This document shows positions 26,629 to 35,112 of a stretch of DNA of 64,000 nucleotides, in pieces. The stretch is from an uncultured Hyphomonas sp. (lineage in GTDB: Bacteria > Pseudomonadota > Alphaproteobacteria > Caulobacterales > Hyphomonadaceae), in the NCBI RefSeq assembly GCF_963677035.1, contig NZ_OY781472.1, positions 124,001-188,000 of the forward strand, written 5' to 3'. The position numbers were made by a program, and so were the translations under genes. How positions within the stretch are numbered: the first letter of the stretch is position 1; the number at the start of each line of letters is the position of its first letter. Below the pieces are notes generated by a model that worked only from the letters and a program-made list of their open reading frames with translations, did no database searches and had not been told where the DNA came from.

Positions 26629-27483
26629 ATGACGACCAAACGCACGCCTGAAGATGTGACGATTCTGCCCCGCGATCTGCATTTCGACACGGCCGCCGCC
26701 GACAATGGCCCCTGGCTCGACGGCGATCCGGTGGCCACCGCCGTGTTCAACGCCATGTCGCTGACCTTCCCGGATGGCGAGCGCATGTTCATCGAAGCGG
26801 TGCGGGCCTACAGGGATGACGTCTCCGGCAAGCTGGCACAGGATGTGAAAGATTTCGTCCACCAGGAAGCCATTCACTCGCGCGAGCATCACCTGCTGAA
26901 CAACAAGATCGACCGGACGAAATACCCGGTCGATGCGATCGAGTCCGCAATCCGGGAGAACATCAAATTCGCCCATGAAGGCGGAAAATTGCGTATCCTG
27001 ATGGCAACGATCTGCCTGGAACACTTCACCGCCATGATGGCGGACCTGATGATGGATCTGAGAACAGATTACGGCCCGCTGTTCAGCAAGACCGATCCGG
27101 CACTGGAACGTCTGTGGCGCTGGCACGCCATGGAAGAGACCGAGCACAAGGCCGTGGCCTATGACGTGTTCCAGGAAGCGACGAAGAACTGGTCGCCGCT
27201 GAAGCGCTATTACCGGCGCTGCCTGTCGATGCTGCTCATCACCACCAATTTCACCAGGAACATTGCCGGTTATGCCGCAGAGCTGCTGAAAGCCGATGGC
27301 TACACGCAGGAAGAGGCCGACCGTGCCGTGAAGGCCTTCCTCTGGAAGAAACCATCGCTGTTCGGCACCGGATGGAAAACCTGGCTGTCCTGGTTCAAGC
27401 CCTGCTTCCATCCGTGGGATCATGACAACCGCGAAGAAATGGCTGCCTGGAAAGAAGAATTCACGGCCGTTCCGGCGGAATAA
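26629..27483 (+). CDS. Predicted metal-dependent hydrolase (PF10118-type)
   Basis: 284 residues from ATG 26629. It is helical and carries clustered Glu/His motifs: HQEAIHSREHH, LEHFTAMMADL and HAMEETEHKAVAYDVF, spaced like a di-metal four-helix site. These match the family annotated as predicted metal-dependent hydrolases. The reaction is unproven; the arrangement resembles ferritin-like di-iron proteins. The in-frame extension to 26554 runs through the palindrome and is unlikely to be translated. It is divergent from, and probably controlled by, the TetR-family gene. Confidence 0.78.
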   Translation: MTTKRTPEDVTILPRDLHFDTAAADNGPWLDGDPVATAVFNAMSLTFPDGERMFIEAVRAYRDDVSGKLAQDVKDFVHQEAIHSREHHLLNNKIDRTKYPVDAIESAIRENIKFAHEGGKLRILMATICLEHFTAMMADLMMDLRTDYGPLFSKTDPALERLWRWHAMEETEHKAVAYDVFQEATKNWSPLKRYYRRCLSMLLITTNFTRNIAGYAAELLKADGYTQEEADRAVKAFLWKKPSLFGTGWKTWLSWFKPCFHPWDHDNREEMAAWKEEFTAVPAE

Positions 27484-27489
27484 ACTGCG

Positions 27490-27507
27490 GGGGGCTGAAC
27501 AGCCCCC
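27490..27507. terminator. GC hairpin between convergent genes
   Basis: GGGGGCT-GAAC-AGCCCCC is a perfect 7-bp stem with a four-base loop, sitting in the 28-bp gap between two convergent stop codons. There is no T-tract on either side, so termination may be weak or bidirectional. Confidence 0.45.
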
Positions 27508-27511
27508 ACGC

Positions 27512-28114
27512 TTACTCTTCCGCCACACGGTATTGTTTCTTCAGTTCGGTGGCGGGCAGGAAGTCCGGCTTCGCCGCCAGCGTTTTCTGAAGATAATCAT
27601 AGGCCTGCGCATACTCCTCCAGATCGTGATGGGCGAGCGCGAGGTTGTGATAATAGCGATACCGGAAACAAGGTGCAGGCAGCGGCGCGTTTTCCAGCAG
27701 ATTGACGGCCGCACGCGGCGCGCCAGCATCGATGTACACCGCAGAACAGGTCACGGCCGTCCCCGAATGATCCGGCACCAGCACCAGGGCGCGCCCGCAG
27801 TCGGCCCGGGCTTTTTTCAGTGCTCCGGATTGCCGATAAAGCAGCGCGCGGTTCGTCAGACTGGCCGCCCGGATTTCGGGATTGGTTCCTGACCCGGCAA
27901 TCGCGCGGGTACAGGCCGCAAGGCCGGATGGGGTTGTCTTTCCCGGCTTCGCCGCTGCGGCGGCGCACCGGTCAGCGGGCGAGTCCCGCCCGTCGATCGT
28001 GCGGACATAGGTGCCCGCGGGGCTGGACATGGCTGGCAGGGCAAACAAAGCCAGAAAGCCGCCCAGCAGGGCCGTCCGGCGCGCGCGGGGGCTGCAGGAA
28101 TGTGTCATCGTCAT
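27512..28114 (-). CDS. Exported TPR-like protein
   Basis: 200 residues. An N-terminal signal (LGGFLALFALPAMSSP) is followed by Cys-containing helical pairs. SLTNRALLYRQSGALKKARADCGRALVLVP and YYHNLALAHHDLEEYAQAYDYLQKTLAAKP each read as a tetratricopeptide repeat, so the protein likely binds a periplasmic partner. There is no enzymatic motif. It is divergent from a GlxA/FtrA-type regulator, whose upstream inverted repeat lies in the shared 115-bp intergenic region, so co-regulation is possible. Confidence 0.7.
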   Translation of the reverse strand: MTMTHSCSPRARRTALLGGFLALFALPAMSSPAGTYVRTIDGRDSPADRCAAAAAKPGKTTPSGLAACTRAIAGSGTNPEIRAASLTNRALLYRQSGALKKARADCGRALVLVPDHSGTAVTCSAVYIDAGAPRAAVNLLENAPLPAPCFRYRYYHNLALAHHDLEEYAQAYDYLQKTLAAKPDFLPATELKKQYRVAEE

Positions 28115-28172
28115 GGGATCTTGTCCTCGCTGTATCCAGAGATGCTGCGAAGCTAGGAGTTTGCCTTTCCGG

Positions 28173-28221
28173 CCGGAATTGGCGATAATGACAATGTCTG
28201 GTCGTTTTTCGCCAATTCCGG
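28173..28221. promoter_or_regulatory. Perfect 13-bp inverted repeat upstream of the GlxA/FtrA-type regulator
   Basis: CCGGAATTGGCGA at 28173-28185 is repeated as its exact reverse complement TCGCCAATTCCGG at 28209-28221, 23 bp apart. The bases inside each arm are also partly similar. The repeat ends 8 bp before the TTG start and lies in the region shared with the divergent TPR-like gene. It is a strong candidate operator, probably bound by the regulator itself. Confidence 0.6.
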
Positions 28222-28229
28222 AGATCCCC

Positions 28230-29204
28230 TTGCCCGATAACCGATCTGCCCCGCGCCATCGTGTCGTTACCCTTGCCTATGACCGGCTCTGGCCGCTCGA
28301 ATTCGGGATCGCCGCAGAGATTTTCGGCTGGGAACGGCCGGGTCTGGGCGTGGACTGGTACGATTTCCGCGTTGCTGCAGCGTCTGCGACGAACCGGGCG
28401 ATGGGTGGCTTCTCTGTCGTCGCGGCGCACGGGCTGGAGATCATCGAAGACGCAGATACGGTCATCATTCCCAGTTGGCGCGACGTGGAAGAGACGCCCC
28501 CGGACGATCTGCTGGACACGCTGACGGCGGCGCATACCCGCGGGGCGCGCCTCGTCTCCTACTGCACGGGCGCGTTCGTCCTGGCCCATGCAGGCCTGCT
28601 CGACGGACGCCAGGCCACGACCCACTGGACCCATCTGCCCCGTATGAAACAGCAATTTCCGAAGATCGATCTTGTCGATGACGTGCTCTATGTCGATACG
28701 GGCAGCATCATCACATCCGCCGGCAGCAGCGCAGGCATCGACGCGAGCCTCCACATCATCCGGCAGGATTACGGGTCCGGCATTGCCAACAAGGTCGCCC
28801 GCAGCCTGGTTGCGCCTCCGCACCGGGATGGCGGACAGTCCCAATATGTCGAGGCACCCGTACAGGCGCGGCCCGGCAAATCCATCGCCGGTGTGCTGGA
28901 CATGGCCCGGGAACAACTTGACCGCCCCCTGACAATTACCTGCCTCGCCGATCTCGCAGGCATGAGCGAACGGACTTTCCTGCGCCGGTTCCGGGAAGGC
29001 ACCGGCACCACGCCCCTGAAATGGTTGCGCCGCGAACGGGTCTTGCGCGCCATGAACCTGCTGGAAACGACCCGGCTGGACATTGCCGACATTGCCCTCC
29101 AGTCGGGCTTCGCCTCGGTCGAGACGTTTCGCACGGCCTTCCGCGAAATTGCTGGCACCTCGCCCCTGGCCTATCGCAAACGGTTTGAAGCGGTAGAGAG
29201 TTGA
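28230..29204 (+). CDS. GlxA/FtrA-family AraC-type transcriptional regulator
   Basis: 324 residues from TTG 28230, which has GGAG seven bases upstream. In-frame ATGs at 28188 and 28194 are alternatives, but they would translate through the inverted repeat. The N-terminal half is a DJ-1/PfpI-like domain (VVTLAYDRLWPLEFGIAAEIF, the nucleophile-elbow-like SYCTGAFVLAHAGLLDGR). The C-terminal half has two AraC helix-turn-helix units (ITCLADLAGMSERTFLRRF and IADIALQSGFASVETFRTAF). Such regulators sense small metabolites. The total length fits the family (about 320). Confidence 0.85.
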   Translation: MPDNRSAPRHRVVTLAYDRLWPLEFGIAAEIFGWERPGLGVDWYDFRVAAASATNRAMGGFSVVAAHGLEIIEDADTVIIPSWRDVEETPPDDLLDTLTAAHTRGARLVSYCTGAFVLAHAGLLDGRQATTHWTHLPRMKQQFPKIDLVDDVLYVDTGSIITSAGSSAGIDASLHIIRQDYGSGIANKVARSLVAPPHRDGGQSQYVEAPVQARPGKSIAGVLDMAREQLDRPLTITCLADLAGMSERTFLRRFREGTGTTPLKWLRRERVLRAMNLLETTRLDIADIALQSGFASVETFRTAFREIAGTSPLAYRKRFEAVES

Positions 29205-29273
29205 TCGATAACTCTGCTTACGGATTACATGAAAGGTAGGAAAACCCGGGACCGCATGTCGTTCACCTCCCCC

Positions 29274-29314
29274 AAAAAAACATGTGGCCCGCGGCATTCC
29301 TGCGCGCGGGCCAC
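29274..29314 (-). terminator. Rho-independent terminator of the FKBP gene
   Basis: On the minus strand a perfect 10-bp stem (GTGGCCCGCG with CGCGGGCCAC) and an 11-base loop are followed three bases later by seven T. It lies about 70 bp after the FKBP stop codon. The plus-strand side has no good T-tract. Confidence 0.8.
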
Positions 29315-29384
29315 ACTTTGTGTCTTCAACGCGCCCACACCCCGCAGGATGTGAGACGGCGCCGGAGGCAGGTCGTCAGCTGCC

Positions 29385-29822
29385 TCAGGCGGCGGGTTTG
29401 ATTTCGACCAGTTCGATGGCGAAGGTCAGGTCCTGACCGGCCAGCGGGTGGTTGGCGTCCAGCGTCACGGTGGTTTCGTTTGCATCGACGACGACGACCG
29501 GAATGGCCTGGCCGTTCTGGGCCTGCATCTGGAGGCGCGTGCCGACTTCGGTCGGGATCTCGGCCGGAATTTCGGTGCGCTGCACTTGCTGGCGCATGTC
29601 CGGATTGACCGGGCCGTAAGCCTGATCGCATGGCACGTTGACGGTTTTCTTGTCGCCGACAGCCATGCCCGCCATCGCGGAATCGAGGCCCGGGATGATC
29701 TGTCCGGAGCCGACCTGGAAGGCCAGCGGGTCACGTCCTTCGGAGCTGTCGAAGGTCGTGCCGTCGTTCAGCGTGCCGGTATAGTGAATGCTGACGGTGT
29801 CGCCGTTTTTGACCTGCGTCAT
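29385..29822 (-). CDS. FKBP-type peptidyl-prolyl cis-trans isomerase (SlyD-like)
   Basis: 145 residues from ATG 29822. The FKBP strand motifs VSIHYTGTLNDGTTFDSS and PLAFQVGSGQIIPGLDSAM are followed by an insert-in-flap segment (QAYGPVNPDMRQQVQRTEIP) and the closing NHPLAGQDLTFAIELVEI, which is the SlyD/FkpB order. It lacks the His-rich SlyD tail. It should speed proline isomerisation and may act as a chaperone. The frame extends to 29903, but that part has no homology. A clear terminator follows. Confidence 0.9.
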   Translation of the reverse strand: MTQVKNGDTVSIHYTGTLNDGTTFDSSEGRDPLAFQVGSGQIIPGLDSAMAGMAVGDKKTVNVPCDQAYGPVNPDMRQQVQRTEIPAEIPTEVGTRLQMQAQNGQAIPVVVVDANETTVTLDANHPLAGQDLTFAIELVEIKPAA

Positions 29823-29946
29823 GATAATTCCAATCTTTTCGGGGGTGTGGGTCATCAAAGGCCGCGTCGCTCTCGCGGGTGCTTTGGGGGTCTCACCCCA
29901 CAACCTAGGATGTCAGGCCCGGATGTAAACCCGTGCCGCCGCCTGC

Positions 29947-30501
29947 TTACAGCGCCTTGCGCATATGGATGACGGTATTGCGCTCCCCATTTGCGCCGGT
30001 GTGGTGCTCGGTGAAGAAGGGTTCATAGCCGCGCGCCTCGTAAAGCGGGCGGCCGGGCACGGTGGAGCCGAGCTCAATCGTAGAGAAGCCCGCCTCGCGC
30101 GCCGCGCCCTCGCCCAGCTCCAGCAGCATCGTGCCGAGGCCCTGACGGATCCAGTCCGGATGGGTATACATCGCGCGGATACGGGCGGCGTCTGTCGCGG
30201 GGTCCGACAGGCTGTCATCCCGGCCCGGTGAGTGATCGCCGCCATACAGCGTACGCCGCTTGCCCCAGCCGCCGCAGGCGACCATCACGGTGTCGCCGCT
30301 CTCATCAGTCTCTATGACGAAATAGGTTCCGTCCGCGATCAGGCTGCGGTCAACGCCCATCGTCTCCTGCGCGGCCTTGATTTCCGCTTCGGTGAGAAAG
30401 GCCCGCATGTTGACGGCGATGGATGCGCGCATCAGGTCGATGATTGCAGGGATATCGTCTTCCGTCGCAATCCGTGAGCGGAATCGGGTAAGGTCGGCCA
30501 T
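29947..30501 (-). CDS. GNAT-family N-acetyltransferase
   Basis: 184 residues from ATG 30501. The start RFRSRIATEDDIPAIIDLM is the usual GNAT N-terminal strand and helix; IRAMYTHPDWIRQGLGTMLL gives the acetyl-CoA pyrophosphate loop (R/Q-x-x-G-x-G); STIELGSTVPGRPLYEARGYEP closes the fold. The substrate is unknown. It lies just after the DUF389 gene on the same strand, with 28 bp between them, and may be co-transcribed with it. Confidence 0.8.
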   Translation of the reverse strand: MADLTRFRSRIATEDDIPAIIDLMRASIAVNMRAFLTEAEIKAAQETMGVDRSLIADGTYFVIETDESGDTVMVACGGWGKRRTLYGGDHSPGRDDSLSDPATDAARIRAMYTHPDWIRQGLGTMLLELGEGAAREAGFSTIELGSTVPGRPLYEARGYEPFFTEHHTGANGERNTVIHMRKAL

Positions 30502-30529
30502 TAGAAACTCTGAAATTGTCTGTCTTGTT

Positions 30530-31531
30530 TTATCCGATCGACACTTTGTTCCCGAGATCAAGATAAAGTATCAGCACCACCGAAACGATCAGCACAAAGC
30601 CCGACAAAAGGGCATTCAGCAGGACGGCCCGGTTGGCATTCTTCTGCTCGATCCACGAACGCGGCCGGACACGGCGCAGCCAGAAAACGATCAGCGCTGA
30701 CAGGATCAGCGACGCCACATTCAGGGCCAGCAGCAGGGCCGCCCGCAGCGCCAGAGGCCACTCACCGGCGCCTGCAAACAGGCCGACCGCCGCGCCGGGC
30801 GGCAGCAGCGCCGCGGCAACCATCACGCCGACAAGGGCCGAAGACTGGCTGCTGGTGAGGGACAGCGCCGCTGCCCCGCCCGCCGCCATGGCGAGCGCAA
30901 GCCCGTCCAGCCGCACCTCTGCCCGCGCCATCAATTCATGGCTTTGCAGATTGATCGGCAAAACGAACGACAAGGCCAGCGAAAGCGCAAGGGCGATGCC
31001 GATGCCAGAAGCCAGCGTCAGGGTCGACTGCTTCAGCAGGCTGTCGTCTCCCAGCGCTGCGCCCATCGAAAAGCCCAGAACCGGCCCCAGCAACGGCGCG
31101 ATCACCATTGCGCCGATCACGGCCGCAACCCCGTCCGAATTCAGGCCGATCGTGGCCACGATGGTCGACAGGATCACCATCACGACAAAGTTGCGATCCA
31201 GCCGCGCGCCGGATTTGACGTCGGAATAAATCTCCTCCCGCGTCGCCTGCAGTGATCTTGCCTGCTTGCCGCTGGTTGCTTCTTCCAGCTTCGGCGCAGT
31301 CGCTTCGATCGGCAGGATGCTGACGCGCCATTCCTTGCTGCCCTCAAGCGCAGACTGGATATTGTCCATCAGGACCTGCTCGACGCCCTCGCGGACGAAA
31401 ACCGAAATCAGCCTGCGGTCTTTCTGCTCGGTATCGAGGACGTAATAGTCTACCGGCTCAGATGCCTTCACCGCGCTCAGCACATTGTGGAACCGGTCAC
31501 CCGCCTTCAGGTGTATGTCGAGCCGTCTCAT
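30530..31531 (-). CDS. DUF389 membrane protein (TIGR00341-like)
   Basis: 333 residues from ATG 31531, whose start overlaps the stop of the upstream dehydrogenase gene (ATGA). A soluble N-terminal region of about 110 residues (MRRLDIHLKAGDR, DYYVLDTEQKDRR) is followed by six to seven hydrophobic helices, including IGLNSDGVAAVIGAMVIAPLLGP, the DUF389 signature. The role of the family is unknown. The minus-strand frame runs upstream without a stop to 32299, but that stretch is the antisense-like frame within the dehydrogenase gene. Confidence 0.82.
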   Translation of the reverse strand: MRRLDIHLKAGDRFHNVLSAVKASEPVDYYVLDTEQKDRRLISVFVREGVEQVLMDNIQSALEGSKEWRVSILPIEATAPKLEEATSGKQARSLQATREEIYSDVKSGARLDRNFVVMVILSTIVATIGLNSDGVAAVIGAMVIAPLLGPVLGFSMGAALGDDSLLKQSTLTLASGIGIALALSLALSFVLPINLQSHELMARAEVRLDGLALAMAAGGAAALSLTSSQSSALVGVMVAAALLPPGAAVGLFAGAGEWPLALRAALLLALNVASLILSALIVFWLRRVRPRSWIEQKNANRAVLLNALLSGFVLIVSVVLILYLDLGNKVSIG

Positions 31532-32385
31532 CGCTTCAGCCGGGCCAGCAGGCTGGACGTATCCCAGCGATTGCCGCCCATGGCCTGAACGTCGGCGTAA
31601 TACTGATCGACCAGCGCGGTCACCGGCAGGGTCGCGCCATTGTCCCGCGCGGCCTCCAGCGTGATACGCAGATCCTTGCGCATCCAGTCGACCGCGAAAC
31701 CGTGTGTGTAATGATCGTCGACCATCGTCTTCCAGCGGTTTTCCATCTGCCAGCTTTGCGCCGCGCCGCCGCTGATCGCATCGATCACGGCGGCGGTGTC
31801 CAGTCCGGCCTTCTCGGCAAAGTGCAGGCCTTCGGCGAGGCCCTGCACGATTCCCGCAATGCAGATCTGGTTGACGGACTTGGCCAGCTGGCCGGCACCG
31901 GCGCCGCCAATAAGGGTCATCCGTTTGCCGTAGGCCGCCATGACCGGCTGGGCCTGTTCGAAAGTCTGGCCGTCGCCGCCGCACATGATGGTCAGGGCGC
32001 CGTTTCGTGCCCCGGCTTCCCCGCCAGAGATCGGCGCGTCCAGGAAATGCGCGCCCTTCGCCTTGCAGCGGGTATAGAGATCGCGGGCAAGGTCTGCCGA
32101 GGCAGTGGTGTGATCCACCACAACCATGCCCGCAGCCACGTTCGGCTCCAGCGCGGCAAAGACTTCGGCAACATCCGGATCGTCTCCCAGGCAGAGCAGA
32201 ACGAATTCGGCCCCGAAGACCGCCGAGGCCGGATCGGCCGCCACTTCGCCCTTGTGCTGAGCCGCCCAGTTCTCTGCCTTGGCGCCGGTGCGGTTCCACA
32301 CCACGACCTCATGCCCCTTCGCGGCCAGATGGCCCGCCATGTGAAAGCCCATCACCCCGAGGCCGAGAAATGCCGTGCGTGCCAT
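31528..32385 (-). CDS. mmsB: 3-hydroxyisobutyrate dehydrogenase-family protein
   Basis: 285 residues. The Rossmann start is FLGLGVMGFHMAGHLA; DAPISGGEAGARNG is the substrate-binding motif; the catalytic lysine is in AGQLAKSVNQ. These identify the beta-hydroxyacid dehydrogenase family, including 3-hydroxyisobutyrate dehydrogenase (valine catabolism) and tartronate semialdehyde reductase. Isobutyryl-CoA dehydrogenase and 3-hydroxyisobutyryl-CoA hydrolase elsewhere in the window favour the valine role, but tartronate semialdehyde reductase is not excluded. It is translationally coupled to DUF389. Confidence 0.8.
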   Translation of the reverse strand: MARTAFLGLGVMGFHMAGHLAAKGHEVVVWNRTGAKAENWAAQHKGEVAADPASAVFGAEFVLLCLGDDPDVAEVFAALEPNVAAGMVVVDHTTASADLARDLYTRCKAKGAHFLDAPISGGEAGARNGALTIMCGGDGQTFEQAQPVMAAYGKRMTLIGGAGAGQLAKSVNQICIAGIVQGLAEGLHFAEKAGLDTAAVIDAISGGAAQSWQMENRWKTMVDDHYTHGFAVDWMRKDLRITLEAARDNGATLPVTALVDQYYADVQAMGGNRWDTSSLLARLKR

Positions 32386-32518
32386 ATCGATTCTCCAATT
32401 CTGCCCGTAACAGATAGATTGAATTTCAAAGAAATCCCACCGTCTCGCGTGACCTGACCTTCACCAAGGCCTGCTAATACAGGAAGACCACTCAGAAGGA
32501 GAGGGTTCGAGCGAGCAG

Positions 32519-33205
32519 ATGGCTTATGCCAGTTACTCTTCACAAGGCGCGGGCAGAATGCCCGTTGCGCCCGCCCGAAAGGCAGGCACCTGGAAGATGG
32601 CCTATGCCGACTTCCTGACGGCGCTCATGGCGTTTTTCCTTCTCATGTGGCTGGTCAGCGGCGTCTCCGCCGAAGACCGGGCCGAGATTGCCGACTATTT
32701 CCATAATCGCACCCCGGACGCCGCCACTGCCGTGGCCGTCACATCCGGCCCCTCGGCGGCTGACCGCGTGTTCAGCGCACTCAGCGGGAACCCGGCTCTT
32801 GTTGCTGCCGGCTCCAGCGTCGTGCTGGCGAAGGAGGCGGACGGCATCCGCATCGACCTGGTGGACACGGCCGAGCGCCCGCTGTTCAACCGCGCCGACG
32901 GGCGCTTCACCGACACCGGCCGGGCCCTGGCCCGCCAGACGGCCGAAGCCCTTGCCGGGACGGAGGGCACCCTGACCCTTGAAGGCCACACGGATGCCTT
33001 CCCCAGCCTTTCCCCCGGCTATTCCAACTGGGAGCTGTCTTCCGACCGGGCAAATGAGGCGCGGCGCGTGTTCGAATCCGCCGGGATCGCCCCGGAGCGT
33101 ATCCGCGGCGTGGCCGGTCTGGCCGATACGCGCCCATTGATCGCAGCACAGCCCCACTTGCCCGTTAACCGGCGGGTCAGCATACTGGTCCAAGTAGAGG
33201 GTTAG
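32519..33205 (+). CDS. motB: Flagellar motor stator protein MotB
   Basis: 228 residues. After a short N terminus is WKMAYADFLTALMAFFLLMWLV, the MotB transmembrane segment with the essential proton-carrying Asp. The C-terminal half is an OmpA-type peptidoglycan-binding domain (TLTLEGHTDAFP, NWELSSDRANEARRVFESAG, NRRVSILVQV). MotB anchors the stator to the cell wall. The partner MotA is not in this window, as is common in alphaproteobacteria. The first ATG is used; a GGAGAGGG lies too far upstream to decide. Confidence 0.88.
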   Translation: MAYASYSSQGAGRMPVAPARKAGTWKMAYADFLTALMAFFLLMWLVSGVSAEDRAEIADYFHNRTPDAATAVAVTSGPSAADRVFSALSGNPALVAAGSSVVLAKEADGIRIDLVDTAERPLFNRADGRFTDTGRALARQTAEALAGTEGTLTLEGHTDAFPSLSPGYSNWELSSDRANEARRVFESAGIAPERIRGVAGLADTRPLIAAQPHLPVNRRVSILVQVEG

Positions 33206-33251
33206 CGCCCTCCGGTTTCCGGGGGCTACACCAGAAAGTCCCGGAGCTCAG

Positions 33252-35096
33252 ATGCTCGCAGCATTCCTGTCAGATTGGCCAATGTGGGCGAGCCTCTGCG
33301 TCGTCTGTGCCGCCATTTGTTTCTACATGCTCGACCGCTGGTCGATGGAGCTGGTCTCTGTCTGCGTCATCGCCGCGCTGCTGGTCCTGTTCACCCTGCC
33401 CGGCGCGCATGGCGAGGATGGCACCCCGATCAGCGCGCAGGATTTGCTCTCCGGGTTCGGCAATCCGGCCCTGATCACCATCATGGCCCTGCTGGTCGTC
33501 GGACAGGGCCTGTTCCAGACCGGCGCGCTCGAAGGCCCCACCAAGGCGCTCCTGTCCGGCTATGACCGCCGCCCCAGGCTGACGCTGCTGCTGGCCTTCC
33601 TGGCCGTGTTCGTGATCAGTGCCTTCGTCAACAATACACCGATCGTGATCATGTTCCTGCCGGTGATGAGCGCCATCGCCCACCGGATGAAGTCTTCAGC
33701 CTCGAAGCTGATGATGCCGCTGAGCTTCATTTCCATCTTCGCCGGGATGACCACGCTGATCGGGACATCCACCAACCTGCTGGCGGCTGAAGCCTTTGAC
33801 CGGATCGAGGGGCGCCAGCTCGGCTTCTTCGAGCAGTCGCCGATGGGCCTGCTCCTGGCGGCGGCAGGCATGATCTACCTGCTCGTCTTCTCGCGCTTCC
33901 TGCTGCCTGTCCGCGAAGGCCTGACGGAAGACATCGCGTCCACCTCCTCCAAACAGTTCCTGGCCCAGATCGAAGTCACGAACGGCCACTTCCTGGAGGG
34001 CAAGAAGCCCGTCGCCGGCATGTTCATGGACCTGCCGGACATGACCGTGCGCATGATCCAGCGCGGCGAACGCGCCTTCCTGCCGCCCTATGAGGACATC
34101 AAGCTTCGCCCCGGCGACCTCGTCATCGTGGCGGCCACGCGCGCGGCGATCCAGAACGTGCTGGCCCGCCAGCCGGACTTCCTTCAACAGGTCTGGCAGT
34201 CTGCGGGCGGAGATCTGGACGACAGCGGCAAGCCGCGCCGCCTGTCTCTGACAGAAGCCGTCATCGCGCCCGGCTCGCGCATGGTGGGCCGGACGGTGGA
34301 AATGCTGGGCTTCCGCCGCCTCACCCGCGCCGTGACGCTGGGCATCCAGCGCCGCAGCCGCATGATCCGCACCAAACTCGGCGAGATCCGCCTCGAATCC
34401 GGCGACACGCTGCTGCTGTGCGGCCCGCCCGATGCGTTCCTGGAAATGCGCCAGAGCCGCGACCTGATCCTGCTGGAATGGTCACAGACCGAAATCCCGC
34501 TGACGACCAAGGCGCTGGCGGCCCGGATCATCTCGCTGGTCATGGTCGGCGTGGCCGCGTCCGGTGTGCTGTCGATCCTGCACGCCTCCGTGCTGGCGGC
34601 GGTGGCCATGCTCGTCACGGGCTGCCTCAATTACCGGCAGGCCAGCCGGTCTCTGGACCTGCGGATCTTCCTCGTCATCGGCGCCGCGCTGGCCATGGGC
34701 ATGGCGCTGGAGAAGACCGGCGCGGCCTCCGCCATTGCCCATACTGTGGTCAATATCGCCTCACCTTATGGCACGCTGGCCGTCCTGTCGGCCCTGTTCC
34801 TGGCGGTGGCCATCCTGACCAATCTGCTGTCGAACGCCGCAACGGCCATTCTGTTCTCGCCGATTGCACTGTCAGCCGCCCATGAGATGAATCTGAGCGA
34901 CCCGCTGCCTTTCCTGCTGGCGGTGATCTACGGCTCCAATTGCAGTTTCGCGACACCGATCGCCTATCAGACGAACATGCTGGTCATGGGGCCGGGCCAT
35001 TACCGTTTCGGGGACTTTGTACGCTTCGGCGGACCGCTTGTTTTCGTACTTTGGTGCGTGTTTACAGTCTTCGCCTCTTGGCGGTTCGATCTGTAA
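33252..35096 (+). CDS. SLC13-family permease with two TrkA-C domains
   Basis: 614 residues. N-terminal helices (about 1-215) include SAFVNNTPIVIMFLPV and TTLIGTSTNL, the SLC13/citrate-type substrate and sodium motifs. Two RCK_C/TrkA-C regulatory domains follow (about 220-305 and 325-400, ending in GDTLLLCGPPDAF). The remaining helices carry AVIYGSNCSFATPIAYQTN, the second half of the inverted repeat. It should take up di- or tricarboxylates, sulfate or similar anions with Na+. The ATG is preceded by GGAGCTCAG. The bpt gene starts 16 bp downstream. Confidence 0.88.
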   Translation: MLAAFLSDWPMWASLCVVCAAICFYMLDRWSMELVSVCVIAALLVLFTLPGAHGEDGTPISAQDLLSGFGNPALITIMALLVVGQGLFQTGALEGPTKALLSGYDRRPRLTLLLAFLAVFVISAFVNNTPIVIMFLPVMSAIAHRMKSSASKLMMPLSFISIFAGMTTLIGTSTNLLAAEAFDRIEGRQLGFFEQSPMGLLLAAAGMIYLLVFSRFLLPVREGLTEDIASTSSKQFLAQIEVTNGHFLEGKKPVAGMFMDLPDMTVRMIQRGERAFLPPYEDIKLRPGDLVIVAATRAAIQNVLARQPDFLQQVWQSAGGDLDDSGKPRRLSLTEAVIAPGSRMVGRTVEMLGFRRLTRAVTLGIQRRSRMIRTKLGEIRLESGDTLLLCGPPDAFLEMRQSRDLILLEWSQTEIPLTTKALAARIISLVMVGVAASGVLSILHASVLAAVAMLVTGCLNYRQASRSLDLRIFLVIGAALAMGMALEKTGAASAIAHTVVNIASPYGTLAVLSALFLAVAILTNLLSNAATAILFSPIALSAAHEMNLSDPLPFLLAVIYGSNCSFATPIAYQTNMLVMGPGHYRFGDFVRFGGPLVFVLWCVFTVFASWRFDL

Positions 35097-35112
35097 GTGT
35101 AGTGTCTGGGAC

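Noticed and set aside
30530..32299. A single 589-residue minus-strand frame suggesting a fusion
   Set aside because: Only the last 333 residues match DUF389. The upstream part overlaps the dehydrogenase gene in another frame and is Arg/Gly-rich noise.
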